A DNA stretch of 5,856 bases, taken from assembly GCF_938029845.1 (NCBI RefSeq), contig NZ_CALHGG010000100.1, forward strand, positions 1-5,856. The letters run 5' to 3'. A program made the position numbers and the translations under genes. Below the pieces are notes generated by a model, which was given only the letters and a program-made list of their open reading frames with translations, made no database searches and had not been told where the DNA came from. Origin of the DNA: an uncultured Capnocytophaga sp. (lineage in GTDB: Bacteria; Bacteroidota; Bacteroidia; Flavobacteriales; Flavobacteriaceae). This document shows, in pieces, positions 1 through 5,708 of the stretch. Numbering within the stretch: the stretch's first letter is position 1; each line of letters begins with the position of its first letter.

Positions 1-351
1 ATATGCAGTGTACTTATACTGTCATCAGTTTTTGGGTTAAATTCTGTTCAAGCTTCAAAAAACATTGAAGAAACAAAGGTGTCGGATAATAATACTTTTG
101 TAGTAAATGGGGAAGTTCTTACAGAAGACGAATACTGGGCAAAGATAGAAGCATTGGGAGTTGAAGTGTCTGATTCTTCGCAGCGTGATAAATTTATACC
201 GGAAGATGAGGCTTGTGCAGGTATGAATGCAGAAGAATTTTATAATTATATAAGTGCTTTGGCGGCAGAACCTGATGAAATATATGTACTTGGCTTTACA
301 GAGGTTTCAAAAGAAGAATTTTATGAAGCTTTAGAGGAAGATATTGATTAG
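1..351 (+). CDS. Small secreted acidic protein, 5' end missing
   Basis: Function not recognised. The frame is open from base 1, so the gene starts upstream of the window; the GTG at 79 is internal. The first 18 visible residues (ICSVLILSSVFGLNSVQA) form the hydrophobic core and end of a signal peptide, with likely signal peptidase I cleavage at VQA|S near base 54. The visible mature part is about 98 residues, rich in Asp and Glu, with one Cys in 'EACAGM'. It contains two similar segments, FVVNGEVLTEDEYWAKIEAL (97-156) and YVLGFTEVSKEEFYEAL (283-333), which suggests an internal duplication. TAG stop at 349-351, followed 35 bases later by a terminator. It reads as a Firmicute extracytoplasmic protein. 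That it is a real gene is fairly certain; its role is unknown. Confidence 0.72.
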   Translation: MCSVLILSSVFGLNSVQASKNIEETKVSDNNTFVVNGEVLTEDEYWAKIEALGVEVSDSSQRDKFIPEDEACAGMNAEEFYNYISALAAEPDEIYVLGFTEVSKEEFYEALEEDID

Positions 352-386
352 TGGCATAAATTATTGGTTCTTTGTCAAGTGTTGGG

Positions 387-413
387 GTGGGTTGATTTTT
401 CAGCCCACTTTTT
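387..413 (+). terminator. Rho-independent terminator
   Basis: GTGGGTTGA (387-395) pairs with TCAGCCCAC (400-408) as a 9-bp stem with one G-U pair and a TTTT loop, followed directly by five T (409-413). It ends rightward transcription from the secreted-protein gene. The T run is on the plus strand only, so it would also stop outside transcription from entering the transposase gene in antisense. It lies just inside a possible IS terminus at 366, so it may belong to the element rather than the gene. Confidence 0.8.
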
Positions 414-516
414 ATATTTGAAATTTTTTGTATTTACCATTTTGTTGGGCGGAATATATTTAAAAGCTGATAAATATTTTTTTGCACAACAAAAAGACCC
501 CGTCCCCAGACATTTT

Positions 517-1693
517 TTAAGCCGTCACCATTAAAATTCTATTCCTAAAATATTTAAAGTTACGTACACCATAAGATATTCTTTTAAGTACTTTTATCTT
601 GTTATTAAACCCTTCTGTAGGTCCATTTGATATATGTCGATACTTAAGTGAATTTAAGATGTATTTGTAATTATTTCTGAATGCTGTGATTGCTGCATTA
701 AACTCTTTTATACCGGAACTTTCTACCTCAAGCAGCCATTCGTGAAGGAGTACTCGTTGTTTTGAGTATGATTTTTCATCAAGTAGCTTGATAAACAGCT
801 CTTTTATGAAATGTGCTTTCCTTAAGTCTTCTGAATACTCTAACATTAGTCTAAGTGCTGCCTTATTTTCTTCAGACAGAATTGATTCTCTTGTCGTTAT
901 GATGTGCCTGCTTCGCTTGTAGTACCTTCTAAGAGTCTTTGACATGTTCTTTTGCACATTCTTTCTTACATTCTCTAGAGCCCAATATACCTGCCTTATA
1001 AAGTGGTACCTGTCAATAACTATTTTAGCGTTTGGAAAATATGTTTTAGCCATATCTATGAAAGTCTTATTCATATCGCATGAGAAATATTTTACATTCA
1101 TACGTTTAGACTTATCAAGAGACTTAAAATATTCAACCAAACATGTACTTTTTCTGGAGTATAGTATATCTAATACCTTATGTTTTATAGGATCGACAAC
1201 GATAGTTTGATACTTTTCAGTTCCCACATTACCTTTAAACTCATCTATTGATATAGCTTCTCCAATTCTATCAGATGAATTGTTAAGAGTGCCAAGTACT
1301 TTATATACAGTGTGGGGTAGAGACATTAGCTCGGATAGATGCATGCTTAATGTTTATCGAGTCATAGAAAGAATGAGCAATAAACTTGGTCAGTCTTTGA
1401 GTTCTATGCAGATACCTTGAAACGAAATCATATGATTCATAAAAGTGTTTGCCACAGTTAGGAAAATGATAACGTCTCTTTTTAAGGTGTAAGGTACAAG
1501 ATTTATTTTGAAAAGGTATATCTTTAATCTTTTGAATTCTGTAATCGTGTACCTTAGCAGTTACATTATTGCATCACAGACATTTATGTGGCTTAGGGTC
1601 GGTTTTAATAAGAAACGAGATATCATCGTCTTTTACACAATTAACATTGACTTTTATATCATAAATGCCTAAAATCTTATTCAGGTCGTTCAT
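517..1693 (-). pseudogene. ISL3-family transposase, broken by a stop codon and a frameshift
   Basis: A DDE transposase that would be about 390 residues if intact, near the usual 400-440. Start ATG at 1693-1691, with GGAGGAGG seven bases upstream. The first 39 codons end at TGA (1576-1574), between the two Cys of a zinc-knuckle CxxC (KCL*CN). The same frame then continues through KVHDYRIQKIKDIPFQ, RRYHFPNCGKHF and SRYLHRTQR to about 1343. The second knuckle has Phe where Cys is expected (FPNC). One extra base near 1342-1345 moves the rest to the frame read from 1344: SLPHTVYKVL, then the catalytic domain with IDEFKG (first Asp, residue 34 counted from 1344), FSCDM (Asp 90), VIDRYHF (111), and SNGPTEGFNNKIK (Glu 244), ending NRILMVTA. 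Catalytic residues are present but one continuous product is not made without readthrough and frameshifting. Confidence 0.87.
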
Positions 1694-1700
1694 ATGGACA

Positions 1701-1744
1701 CCTCCTCCAAGTATAGTTTTTGTGTTGAACCGGGGACTTGGAGG
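1701..1744 (-). promoter_or_regulatory. Hairpin sequestering the transposase ribosome-binding site
   Basis: On the transposase strand, GGAGGAGG (1708-1701) sits seven bases before the ATG at 1693 and is a very strong Shine-Dalgarno. The sequence ACTTGGAGG (1712-1704), which includes most of it, is perfectly complementary to CCTCCAAGT (1744-1736) upstream, giving a 9-bp stem with a 23-base loop. A transcript entering from outside would fold and hide the site. This matches a known way IS elements limit transposase made from read-through transcripts. The pairing is seen; the regulatory role is inferred. Confidence 0.6.
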
Positions 1745-1751
1745 TTTTTTT
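1704..1751 (+). terminator. Possible rightward terminator, same hairpin read on the plus strand
   Basis: On the plus strand the same 9-bp stem (1704-1712 with 1736-1744) is followed directly by seven T (1745-1751), the layout of an intrinsic terminator. The 23-base loop is long, which lowers confidence. It would stop transcripts leaving the element to the right. Confidence 0.42.
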
Positions 1752-1780
1752 ATTATAATAAAAAATATCATACATTAGAA
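1752..1780 (-). promoter_or_regulatory. Possible transposase promoter
   Basis: On the minus strand a perfect TATAAT (1757-1752) is preceded, after 17 bases, by TTCTAA (1780-1775), a poor -35 match. Transcription would start just before the hairpin at 1744, so even the element's own message would carry the structure. The region is very AT-rich, so chance matches are likely. Confidence 0.3.
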
Positions 1781-1853
1781 AATATTATTTATACTATTAC
1801 ATCAATAGCTTTTTTTATCAATGTAATTATTAGCTATACTCAGAATAAAAATA

Positions 1854-1970
1854 ATGTTCAAGCGTAATGAAATGACCCCTTGGATACGTGTAGTGCAACC
1901 TTATACAGGAGGTGGTAAAGGCTTTTATTTTGTAGAAAAAAAAGAATATCTAAAAAAAGATGAGGAATAA
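1854..1970 (+). pseudogene. VgrG (TssI) fragment of a type VI secretion system
   Basis: A 38-codon frame, ATG 1854-1856 to TAA 1968-1970. It contains TPWIRVVQPYTGGGKGFYF, a signature of the gp5-like OB-fold region of VgrG spike proteins, where the family normally continues with something like 'IPEIGEEVLV'. Here it changes instead to VEKKEYLKKDEE and stops. The preceding KRNEM also fits VgrG, but homology ends by the ATG. A full VgrG has roughly 600 residues, so only a sliver remains, probably a recombination scar. VgrG tips the T6SS needle and carries effectors. The GC-richer stretch 1860-1925 contrasts with AT-rich sequence on both sides. The last 11 bases overlap the start of the next gene. 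Confidence 0.72.
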
Positions 1971-2883
1971 ATATTGTATTTTAATACTTCTAACAGTATT
2001 ATCACTGAGTTTTAAACAAAAAAATAATATGAAATCAAATGAAAGAATTGTTTATGCTTTAGGTGTTACCATACCTGGTCGTTATGAAGCTTACATTAAT
2101 GATATTTTAGTAGAAACAAACAATGAAATGTCTATGCATAATACTATAATAAACATTAATCAAGCTGTTCTAAAGAGTGGTACTTATCAGTTTAGGATAA
2201 AACTATTTTCTTCTAATGAAGAACTGAGAAAAGGAGGTATACAGCCTGATACCTTTCAGTTCTTAAAAGTAGGATTAGTTAAATATCAGAAGATTGCTGT
2301 GGGAGAAGGAGCAGAAGAGGGAACATATCAGTATCTATACTCTTATCCTATTCCAAATTTGGAGAAACCTGTTCCATATTATGAAATAAAAGGAAAGTTT
2401 ACAATCGATTTACCTTATGAACTGAATGGTTGGAGTAATGGGCAAGATCTTAGAAAATGGGACAAAGATAAACTAAAGAAAAAAGTTATCGCCTATTATA
2501 AAAAGCTATGGGAAATTCTTAATAAAGGAGATGTTGATCAATGGCAAAAATTAGTAAAAAAATCTCAAGAAGAAACAGCTTTTTTCAATTATTCTGATAA
2601 AGAATACCTCAATAAGTACATCAAAGAAGAAAAAGAAGAAATTATCAAAGACAAGGGTATGATGGCTGCTTTAGAAGATTATGAGATGAAAATATATGCT
2701 GATGGTAGATTAGTGTGCTTAGAACGGAGTAATCACACTAAACAGGTTAATGGTATCGATTGGGATATAAAAGGAGAGAGTCCTCTTATACAATATGGAA
2801 AAGAAGGAGGTGCCGCTACATTCCCCGTTAAGCTATATTTACCACAAGGTAGTGATGAATTTGTAATAATAAGAAGATATTGA
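1960..2883 (+). CDS. Exported protein of unknown function beside a vgrG remnant
   Basis: 307 residues, not recognised. The N-terminus MRNKYC followed by the hydrophobic run ILILLTVLSLSF (7-18) looks like a signal peptide or membrane anchor. There is no lipobox (Cys 6 precedes the hydrophobic run) and no clear AxA cleavage site. Residues 30-150 look beta-rich with spaced aromatics (GRYEAYINDILVE, GTYQFRIKLF, GTYQYLYSYP). Residues 160-240 are lysine/glutamate-rich and probably helical (KWDKDKLKKKVIAYYKKLWE). The end (240-307) looks beta again (YEMKIYADGRLVCLE, FPVKLYLPQG). The ATG overlaps the vgrG fragment by 11 bases, so translation may be coupled. The AT-rich composition and place directly after vgrG suggest a T6SS cargo or immunity gene. 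That is inference from context. Confidence 0.72.
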   Translation: MRNKYCILILLTVLSLSFKQKNNMKSNERIVYALGVTIPGRYEAYINDILVETNNEMSMHNTIININQAVLKSGTYQFRIKLFSSNEELRKGGIQPDTFQFLKVGLVKYQKIAVGEGAEEGTYQYLYSYPIPNLEKPVPYYEIKGKFTIDLPYELNGWSNGQDLRKWDKDKLKKKVIAYYKKLWEILNKGDVDQWQKLVKKSQEETAFFNYSDKEYLNKYIKEEKEEIIKDKGMMAALEDYEMKIYADGRLVCLERSNHTKQVNGIDWDIKGESPLIQYGKEGGAATFPVKLYLPQGSDEFVIIRRY

Positions 2884-2902
2884 TTTGTAATAATTAAGAT
2901 AA

Positions 2903-3213
2903 ATGAAAGGCACTTACTACAAAACCCCATAGACTTCAAGGCGTTGATAGAGAAGCACGACCTTGCCAAGACCACCTTAGAGACCTCTATTGACCAGCAA
3001 CTCTTCCTACTGGCTACCACAGCTTGGGGAGAGTGTAAGTTTGATGAAGGCTTCGGCACGGGCTTTTGGGAAGCAGACTTTGATATGCTTAAAAGTGATG
3101 CCAACCTAAAACTCTTGGTAAAAGAGAGCTTGAAAGAAGCTATACAGCGACACGGCGCATACACTATTACAAGTGTACCCTTCTCAAAACAACAAGTCTA
3201 TCTCATTATATAA
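2903..3213 (+). pseudogene. tssE: TssE, gp25-like T6SS baseplate protein, frameshifted
   Basis: Similar to the GPW/gp25 family of the Bacteroidota type VI system (T6SSiii), a baseplate component that helps start sheath assembly. ATG at 2903 gives MKGTYYKTP, a family-like N-terminus, then stops at TAG (2930). One base added to the four-C run at 2925-2928 joins it to the downstream frame: IDFKALIEKHDLAKTTLE, then TTAWGECKFDEGFGTGFWEADFD in two overlapping motifs (TTAWGE; FGTGFWE), the family core. The reading continues through KESLKEAIQRH and then ITSVPFSKQQVYLII to TAA at 3211-3213. After QRH the sequence departs from what I expect, so the C-terminus is probably also damaged; the family is about 140 residues against about 103 here. 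The coding part is clearly GC-richer than its neighbours. Confidence 0.72.
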
Positions 3214-3663
3214 CAGCTTTGCAACAAAGAAAAGAGTTCAAGATATCTATAACCCTCAAGATACTAAAGAAATAGACATCACTTTTTTCCCAACGATTCC
3301 CTTAAAACTCACTACCGCTAAGGTAAAATATATCGCTTATGGCAATGAACTGATAGAACAAGAGAGGCTTTAAGTGAAGATATATTTGTAGATTATGTAG
3401 TTGATACATATTTTGTACACCCTAAGGATTTTATTCCTCCTCAAAAAAATACAAATAATACCATACATAAAGAATTTGATGAAAAAATAATTGTATGGAT
3501 AAAAAACAATAATAAAACTATTGAAAAGCTAAAAGATAAAACAGTTTATGAACACACTCATAATGAAATAACACATTATATAAATGAGCATAGTGATGAA
3601 ATAAATAAATTTAGAAAAAAAGCAGAAGAAATTTTTGAATATTTTAAATCATTTTACAAATGA
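3173..3663 (+). pseudogene. Unrecognised gene remnant, at least one frameshift
   Basis: Two open frames fit end to end. The first runs to TAA at 3371-3373 and includes RVQDIYNPQDTKEIDITFF, PLKLTTAKVKYIAYGNEL and IEQERL. One base added near 3366 joins it to a frame with no start codon of its own: ALSEDIFVDYVVDTYFVHPK, then FIPPQKN and a lysine/glutamate/asparagine-rich, probably helical end (KTIEKLKDKT, NKFRKKAEEIFEYFKSFYK) to TGA at 3661-3663. The upstream limit is uncertain; the first frame overlaps the end of tssE and the GTG at 3173 is unlikely to be the real start. The stop overlaps the next gene's ATG (ATGA at 3660-3663), typical of one operon. I do not recognise the product. The clean junction with the next gene argues that it was functional recently. 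Confidence 0.5.
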
Positions 3664-3989
3664 AAATGACAACATTTATATTACTGAGCAGTATATTAGG
3701 GTTGTTACAATGTGAGGGTAATACCCCCAATGAACCTTTTGAGGCTGATTATGTACTCACTGAAGAGAAAATAACTTATAAAGGACAAGACTTGCCTTTA
3801 GGAAAACCCGTAACTGAATGGGAGAAGATCTTTGGTAAATATGATAGAACTGCAAGAGAAGGAAGAGCGTTTATATGGGATAAATTAGGTGTTGCTGTTT
3901 TAGCCTCTTGGGGAGATGATGACCCCAAGCGAGGAAAAGGAGATTGGTTCCAAAAGACCCCAACTGAATATTTTTATATTTTTTTGTAA
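3660..3989 (+). CDS. Small lipoprotein of unknown function, apparently cut short by a frameshift
   Basis: 109 residues. The start MKMTTFILLSSILGLLQC is a lipoprotein signal with lipobox LLQC, so Cys 18 would be lipidated and the protein held in a membrane facing the periplasm or outside. The mature part has DYVLTEEKITYKGQDLPLG, VTEWEKIFGKY and FIWDKLGVAVLASWGDDD, which looks like one small beta-rich domain with conserved-looking Trp residues. I cannot name the family. It ends EYFYIFL at TAA, right after a seven-T run (3979-3985). One more T would continue the frame as VNLDSPLRKKLN to a stop at 4022-4024, next to the IS630 remnant. So the C-terminus was probably lost by a frameshift, then by the IS. 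ATGA overlap couples it to the gene upstream. An immunity role is possible from context only. Confidence 0.68.
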   Translation: MKMTTFILLSSILGLLQCEGNTPNEPFEADYVLTEEKITYKGQDLPLGKPVTEWEKIFGKYDRTAREGRAFIWDKLGVAVLASWGDDDPKRGKGDWFQKTPTEYFYIFL

Positions 3990-4015
3990 ATTTAGATAGC
4001 CCTTTAAGAAAAAAA

Positions 4016-4486
4016 CTAAATTAAAGGAAGCTCGTTTGTATTATGTCTCAAAGGATCCGCCTCACAAGGCACTTCGGTTGTTTTCTTGTAGGAAAAACCA
4101 ATTCTGTTAAGTAAATCAGCCATTCCTTGTGGAGTATAGGTAACTTCAAAAGTGTCTTTAACCCATTGAGATACTTGTTTTGCATCTGTATAAAGATGTG
4201 TGCGTAACTCTTGTTTTAAGGATTCTATTTGAAAAATATTAAGCAGACCTTGATAACCTCTATAACGATTCTCAAGGAGTTTATCTAGTCCTCCTTCAAG
4301 ATATAAGGAACGATAACAATAAATAGTAGAAATATCTATACCTAAGCAATCAGCAACAAAAATAGGAGTATTGCCCATAGAAAGCATCAAAATACAGGTA
4401 ACTCAGGCATAATCCGAGCGACCTTGCAAGTTGCGTTAGAGCTTTCTAAGTTCCTCTATTTCTGTTGGTGACAGTGTTAGTTCCAT
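4016..4486 (-). pseudogene. IS630-family transposase, N-terminal half with two in-frame stops
   Basis: Reading from ATG at 4486 gives MELTLSPTEIEELRKL, then TAA (4438-4436), RNLQGRSDYA, TGA (4405-4403), and VTCILMLSMG onward in the same frame to TAG at 4018-4016. The helix-turn-helix part is clear (IFVADCLGIDISTIYCYRSL, then GGLDKLLENRYRGYQG). The second DNA-binding domain follows (LKQELRTHLYTDAKQVSQWV; YTPQGMADLLNRIGFSYKK). IS630 homology stops around EADPLR near 4046, and the DDE catalytic domain is absent. The alignment across both stops without loss of frame shows that the true start is at 4486, not at the TTG/ATG near 4390. Two nonsense codons plus a missing catalytic half make this a dead gene. 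Confidence 0.85.
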
Positions 4487-4494
4487 AGACAGTG

Positions 4495-4525
4495 CAAAGA
4501 TAATAAATCTTTTATTTATTCGCAA
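4495..4525 (-). promoter_or_regulatory. Bacteroidota-type promoter of the IS630 transposase
   Basis: On the minus strand TATCTTTG (4502-4495) matches the Bacteroidota -7 consensus TAnnTTTG. TTG (4525-4523) lies 20 bases upstream, where the -33 TTTG element is expected. Transcription would start about 4488-4491, only a few bases before the ATG at 4486, giving a nearly leaderless message. The promoter supports a Bacteroidota origin for this half of the window. Confidence 0.6.
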
Positions 4526-4551
4526 TCTAAATTTGTTTGACTATAATAGAT

Positions 4552-4560
4552 AATAGACAC
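4552..4560 (+). repeat. Left copy of a 9-bp inverted repeat
   Basis: AATAGACAC here is the exact reverse complement of GTGTCTATT at 5709-5717. The two copies bracket the lipoprotein gene between them and each lies at the likely outer end of an IS remnant. It may be coincidence between two unrelated termini, or mark related ends. Confidence 0.45.
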
Positions 4561-4576
4561 TAAAATGTACCATATA

Positions 4577-5698
4577 ATGAAATACGTATTATATATAATA
4601 AGTGTATTTTTCCTAATCACGGCGTGTAAAATGGAAAAAACAGAGGTAAATCCTTCACAAGAGGAAGAAAAAAAAGAAATTATAAGTGAAGATTCTCTTA
4701 TAGCGGCTGATCGTATTTTTTATAGAGATAGCTTAAAATTTGTAAATATATATCCTAATTCAGAAGAAGGGTATGGTTATTTAAATAGGAAACCAGCTAA
4801 CTTGAAGGTTTATAAAGTAAATGAAGTTAGTGTTTTTCCAAAATTTGGATATTACGTAAATCTCTCTATACCTTATAGGCTTAGTCAAAAAGAACCGCTC
4901 CTTACAAAGAAAGAGATAAATAAGCAAAAATATTATTTCTCCCTAACAGGAAAACGCAAAGAGCAAATATTAGAACAATTACACCTAAAACAAACTGATA
5001 CAGTGTATGCTTATAGTATAAAAGAGGACAAACTGGATACGTATTTAATAAAAGATTTAGAAATGATCGCTTACAATCCTATTGAGATAATAGAAGGAAA
5101 AATAGAAGAGAAGTATTTTGATGTTGGTTTATTATTAAGTTATAGCGAAGAACTAGATACCTCATATAAAGGAAAAGAATATGATTACGCATCTATTGAG
5201 GATGGAAATATATTCCAAACGGGAAAAATAAAAAGAATAGAAAGCGTGAAGATAAAAAATATAGATATTCCTTTTCCTATCAATTACAGTTTATTGGACA
5301 AATATGCTTACTATGAATATCCTATCTCTCTTCATATAGATAATACATATAAAGGAAAAATAAATAATGCTGACTTTTATATGCAAGCCTTTTCCAATTG
5401 GGATAAGCTCAATGAAAGATGGGATGAAAGAATGATTTACTTAATGATTGTTAAAGATAATAAGAAAGTAATAGAGCGTGTTTTTGCTGGAAATGGTATC
5501 GCAACCGTATGGATGTATAAAAATTTTTATATTGGTAATTTCATTAAGGGAAAACCAGATATTATAGAAAATATTGTATTTTACTCCTATGGTCATTGGC
5601 TAACTTTCCTTTCAGAAAATGAGCCTCCCATATTTGTATTGAGTAGTTATGAGGAAGAATATAAAGATTTCTATCAGGGGTTAGAGTTTTTAAAATAA
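4577..5698 (+). CDS. Lipoprotein of unknown function between two IS remnants
   Basis: 373 residues from ATG 4577, not recognised. MKYVLYIISVFFLITAC is a lipoprotein signal peptide with lipobox ITAC; the in-frame ATG at 4565 would add four residues (MYHI) and is a less typical start. After the Cys comes a charged linker (KMEKTE, SQEEEKKEIISED) of the kind that links a lipid anchor to a folded domain. Flavobacterial surface lipoproteins carry a Lys followed by acidic residues just after the Cys; here CKMEK fits only partly. The rest is rich in aromatics, Lys and Glu (YPNSEEGYGYLNRKP, YYEYPISLHID, WDKLNERWDERMIYLMIV, FYSYGHWLTFL) with no other membrane segment. It has no partner gene in the same direction downstream. 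T6SS immunity or another cell-envelope role is possible, but only by context. Confidence 0.75.
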   Translation: MKYVLYIISVFFLITACKMEKTEVNPSQEEEKKEIISEDSLIAADRIFYRDSLKFVNIYPNSEEGYGYLNRKPANLKVYKVNEVSVFPKFGYYVNLSIPYRLSQKEPLLTKKEINKQKYYFSLTGKRKEQILEQLHLKQTDTVYAYSIKEDKLDTYLIKDLEMIAYNPIEIIEGKIEEKYFDVGLLLSYSEELDTSYKGKEYDYASIEDGNIFQTGKIKRIESVKIKNIDIPFPINYSLLDKYAYYEYPISLHIDNTYKGKINNADFYMQAFSNWDKLNERWDERMIYLMIVKDNKKVIERVFAGNGIATVWMYKNFYIGNFIKGKPDIIENIVFYSYGHWLTFLSENEPPIFVLSSYEEEYKDFYQGLEFLK

Positions 5699-5708
5699 AA
5701 TTATTGAG

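Larger units (their letters stand above)
366..1751 (-). mobile_element. Degenerate ISL3-family insertion sequence (limits approximate)
   Basis: The element is defined by the ISL3-type transposase pseudogene at 517-1693. The left limit is a guess: GGTTCTTTGTCAA from 366 resembles, from memory, ISL3 ends that begin with GG and contain TTTGTCAA. On the right, GAACC at 1727-1731 is the reverse complement of the first five bases of that end, but no longer inverted repeat follows and the flanks show no 8-bp target duplication. A second weak pair, 483-495 against the reverse complement of 1717-1729, matches at 10 of 13 positions. The right end may lie further out, because the likely transposase promoter is at 1752-1780. 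The size fits the family. Confidence 0.6.
4016..4562 (-). mobile_element. Truncated IS630-family element
   Basis: The 5' half of an IS630-type element, holding only the N-terminal half of its transposase. Recognisable transposase ends near 4046, after which the DDE domain and the far terminus are missing. The near end is probably close to 4560, where TA (4561-4562) would be the usual IS630 target dinucleotide, followed inward on the minus strand by GTGTCTATTATCTATTATAG. That boundary is inferred; without the other end the inverted repeat cannot be confirmed. Confidence 0.6.

Noticed and set aside
440..494. Inverted repeat TTTTGTTG/CAACAAAA left of the transposase stop
   Set aside because: It is low complexity with a loop of about 39 bases and no T run on the transposase strand, so it does not support a terminator.
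944..1210. Plus-strand open frame of 88 codons
   Set aside because: It lies wholly opposite the ISL3 transposase coding sequence, has no homology signs or ribosome-binding site, and is a shadow frame.
1574..1771. A separate 65-residue minus-strand protein
   Set aside because: Its second part, from the ATG at 1693, is the N-terminus of the ISL3 transposase. The upstream extension crosses the hairpin and ribosome-binding site and is not coding.
2733..3164. Minus-strand open frame of 143 codons
   Set aside because: It runs antisense across the end of the exported-protein gene and most of tssE, whose family motifs are read on the plus strand.
4001..4027. Inverted repeat CCTTTAA/TTAAAGG as a terminator or IS end
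   Set aside because: It is seven AT-rich base pairs with a 13-base loop and no T run, in a region rich in A and T. Chance is likely.
1574..4405. Recoded TGA as an explanation for the internal stops
   Set aside because: The IS630 gene also has an internal TAA and several genes have frameshifts, so ordinary decay explains the data. The exported-protein gene at 1960 and the 3173-3663 remnant also end in TGA.
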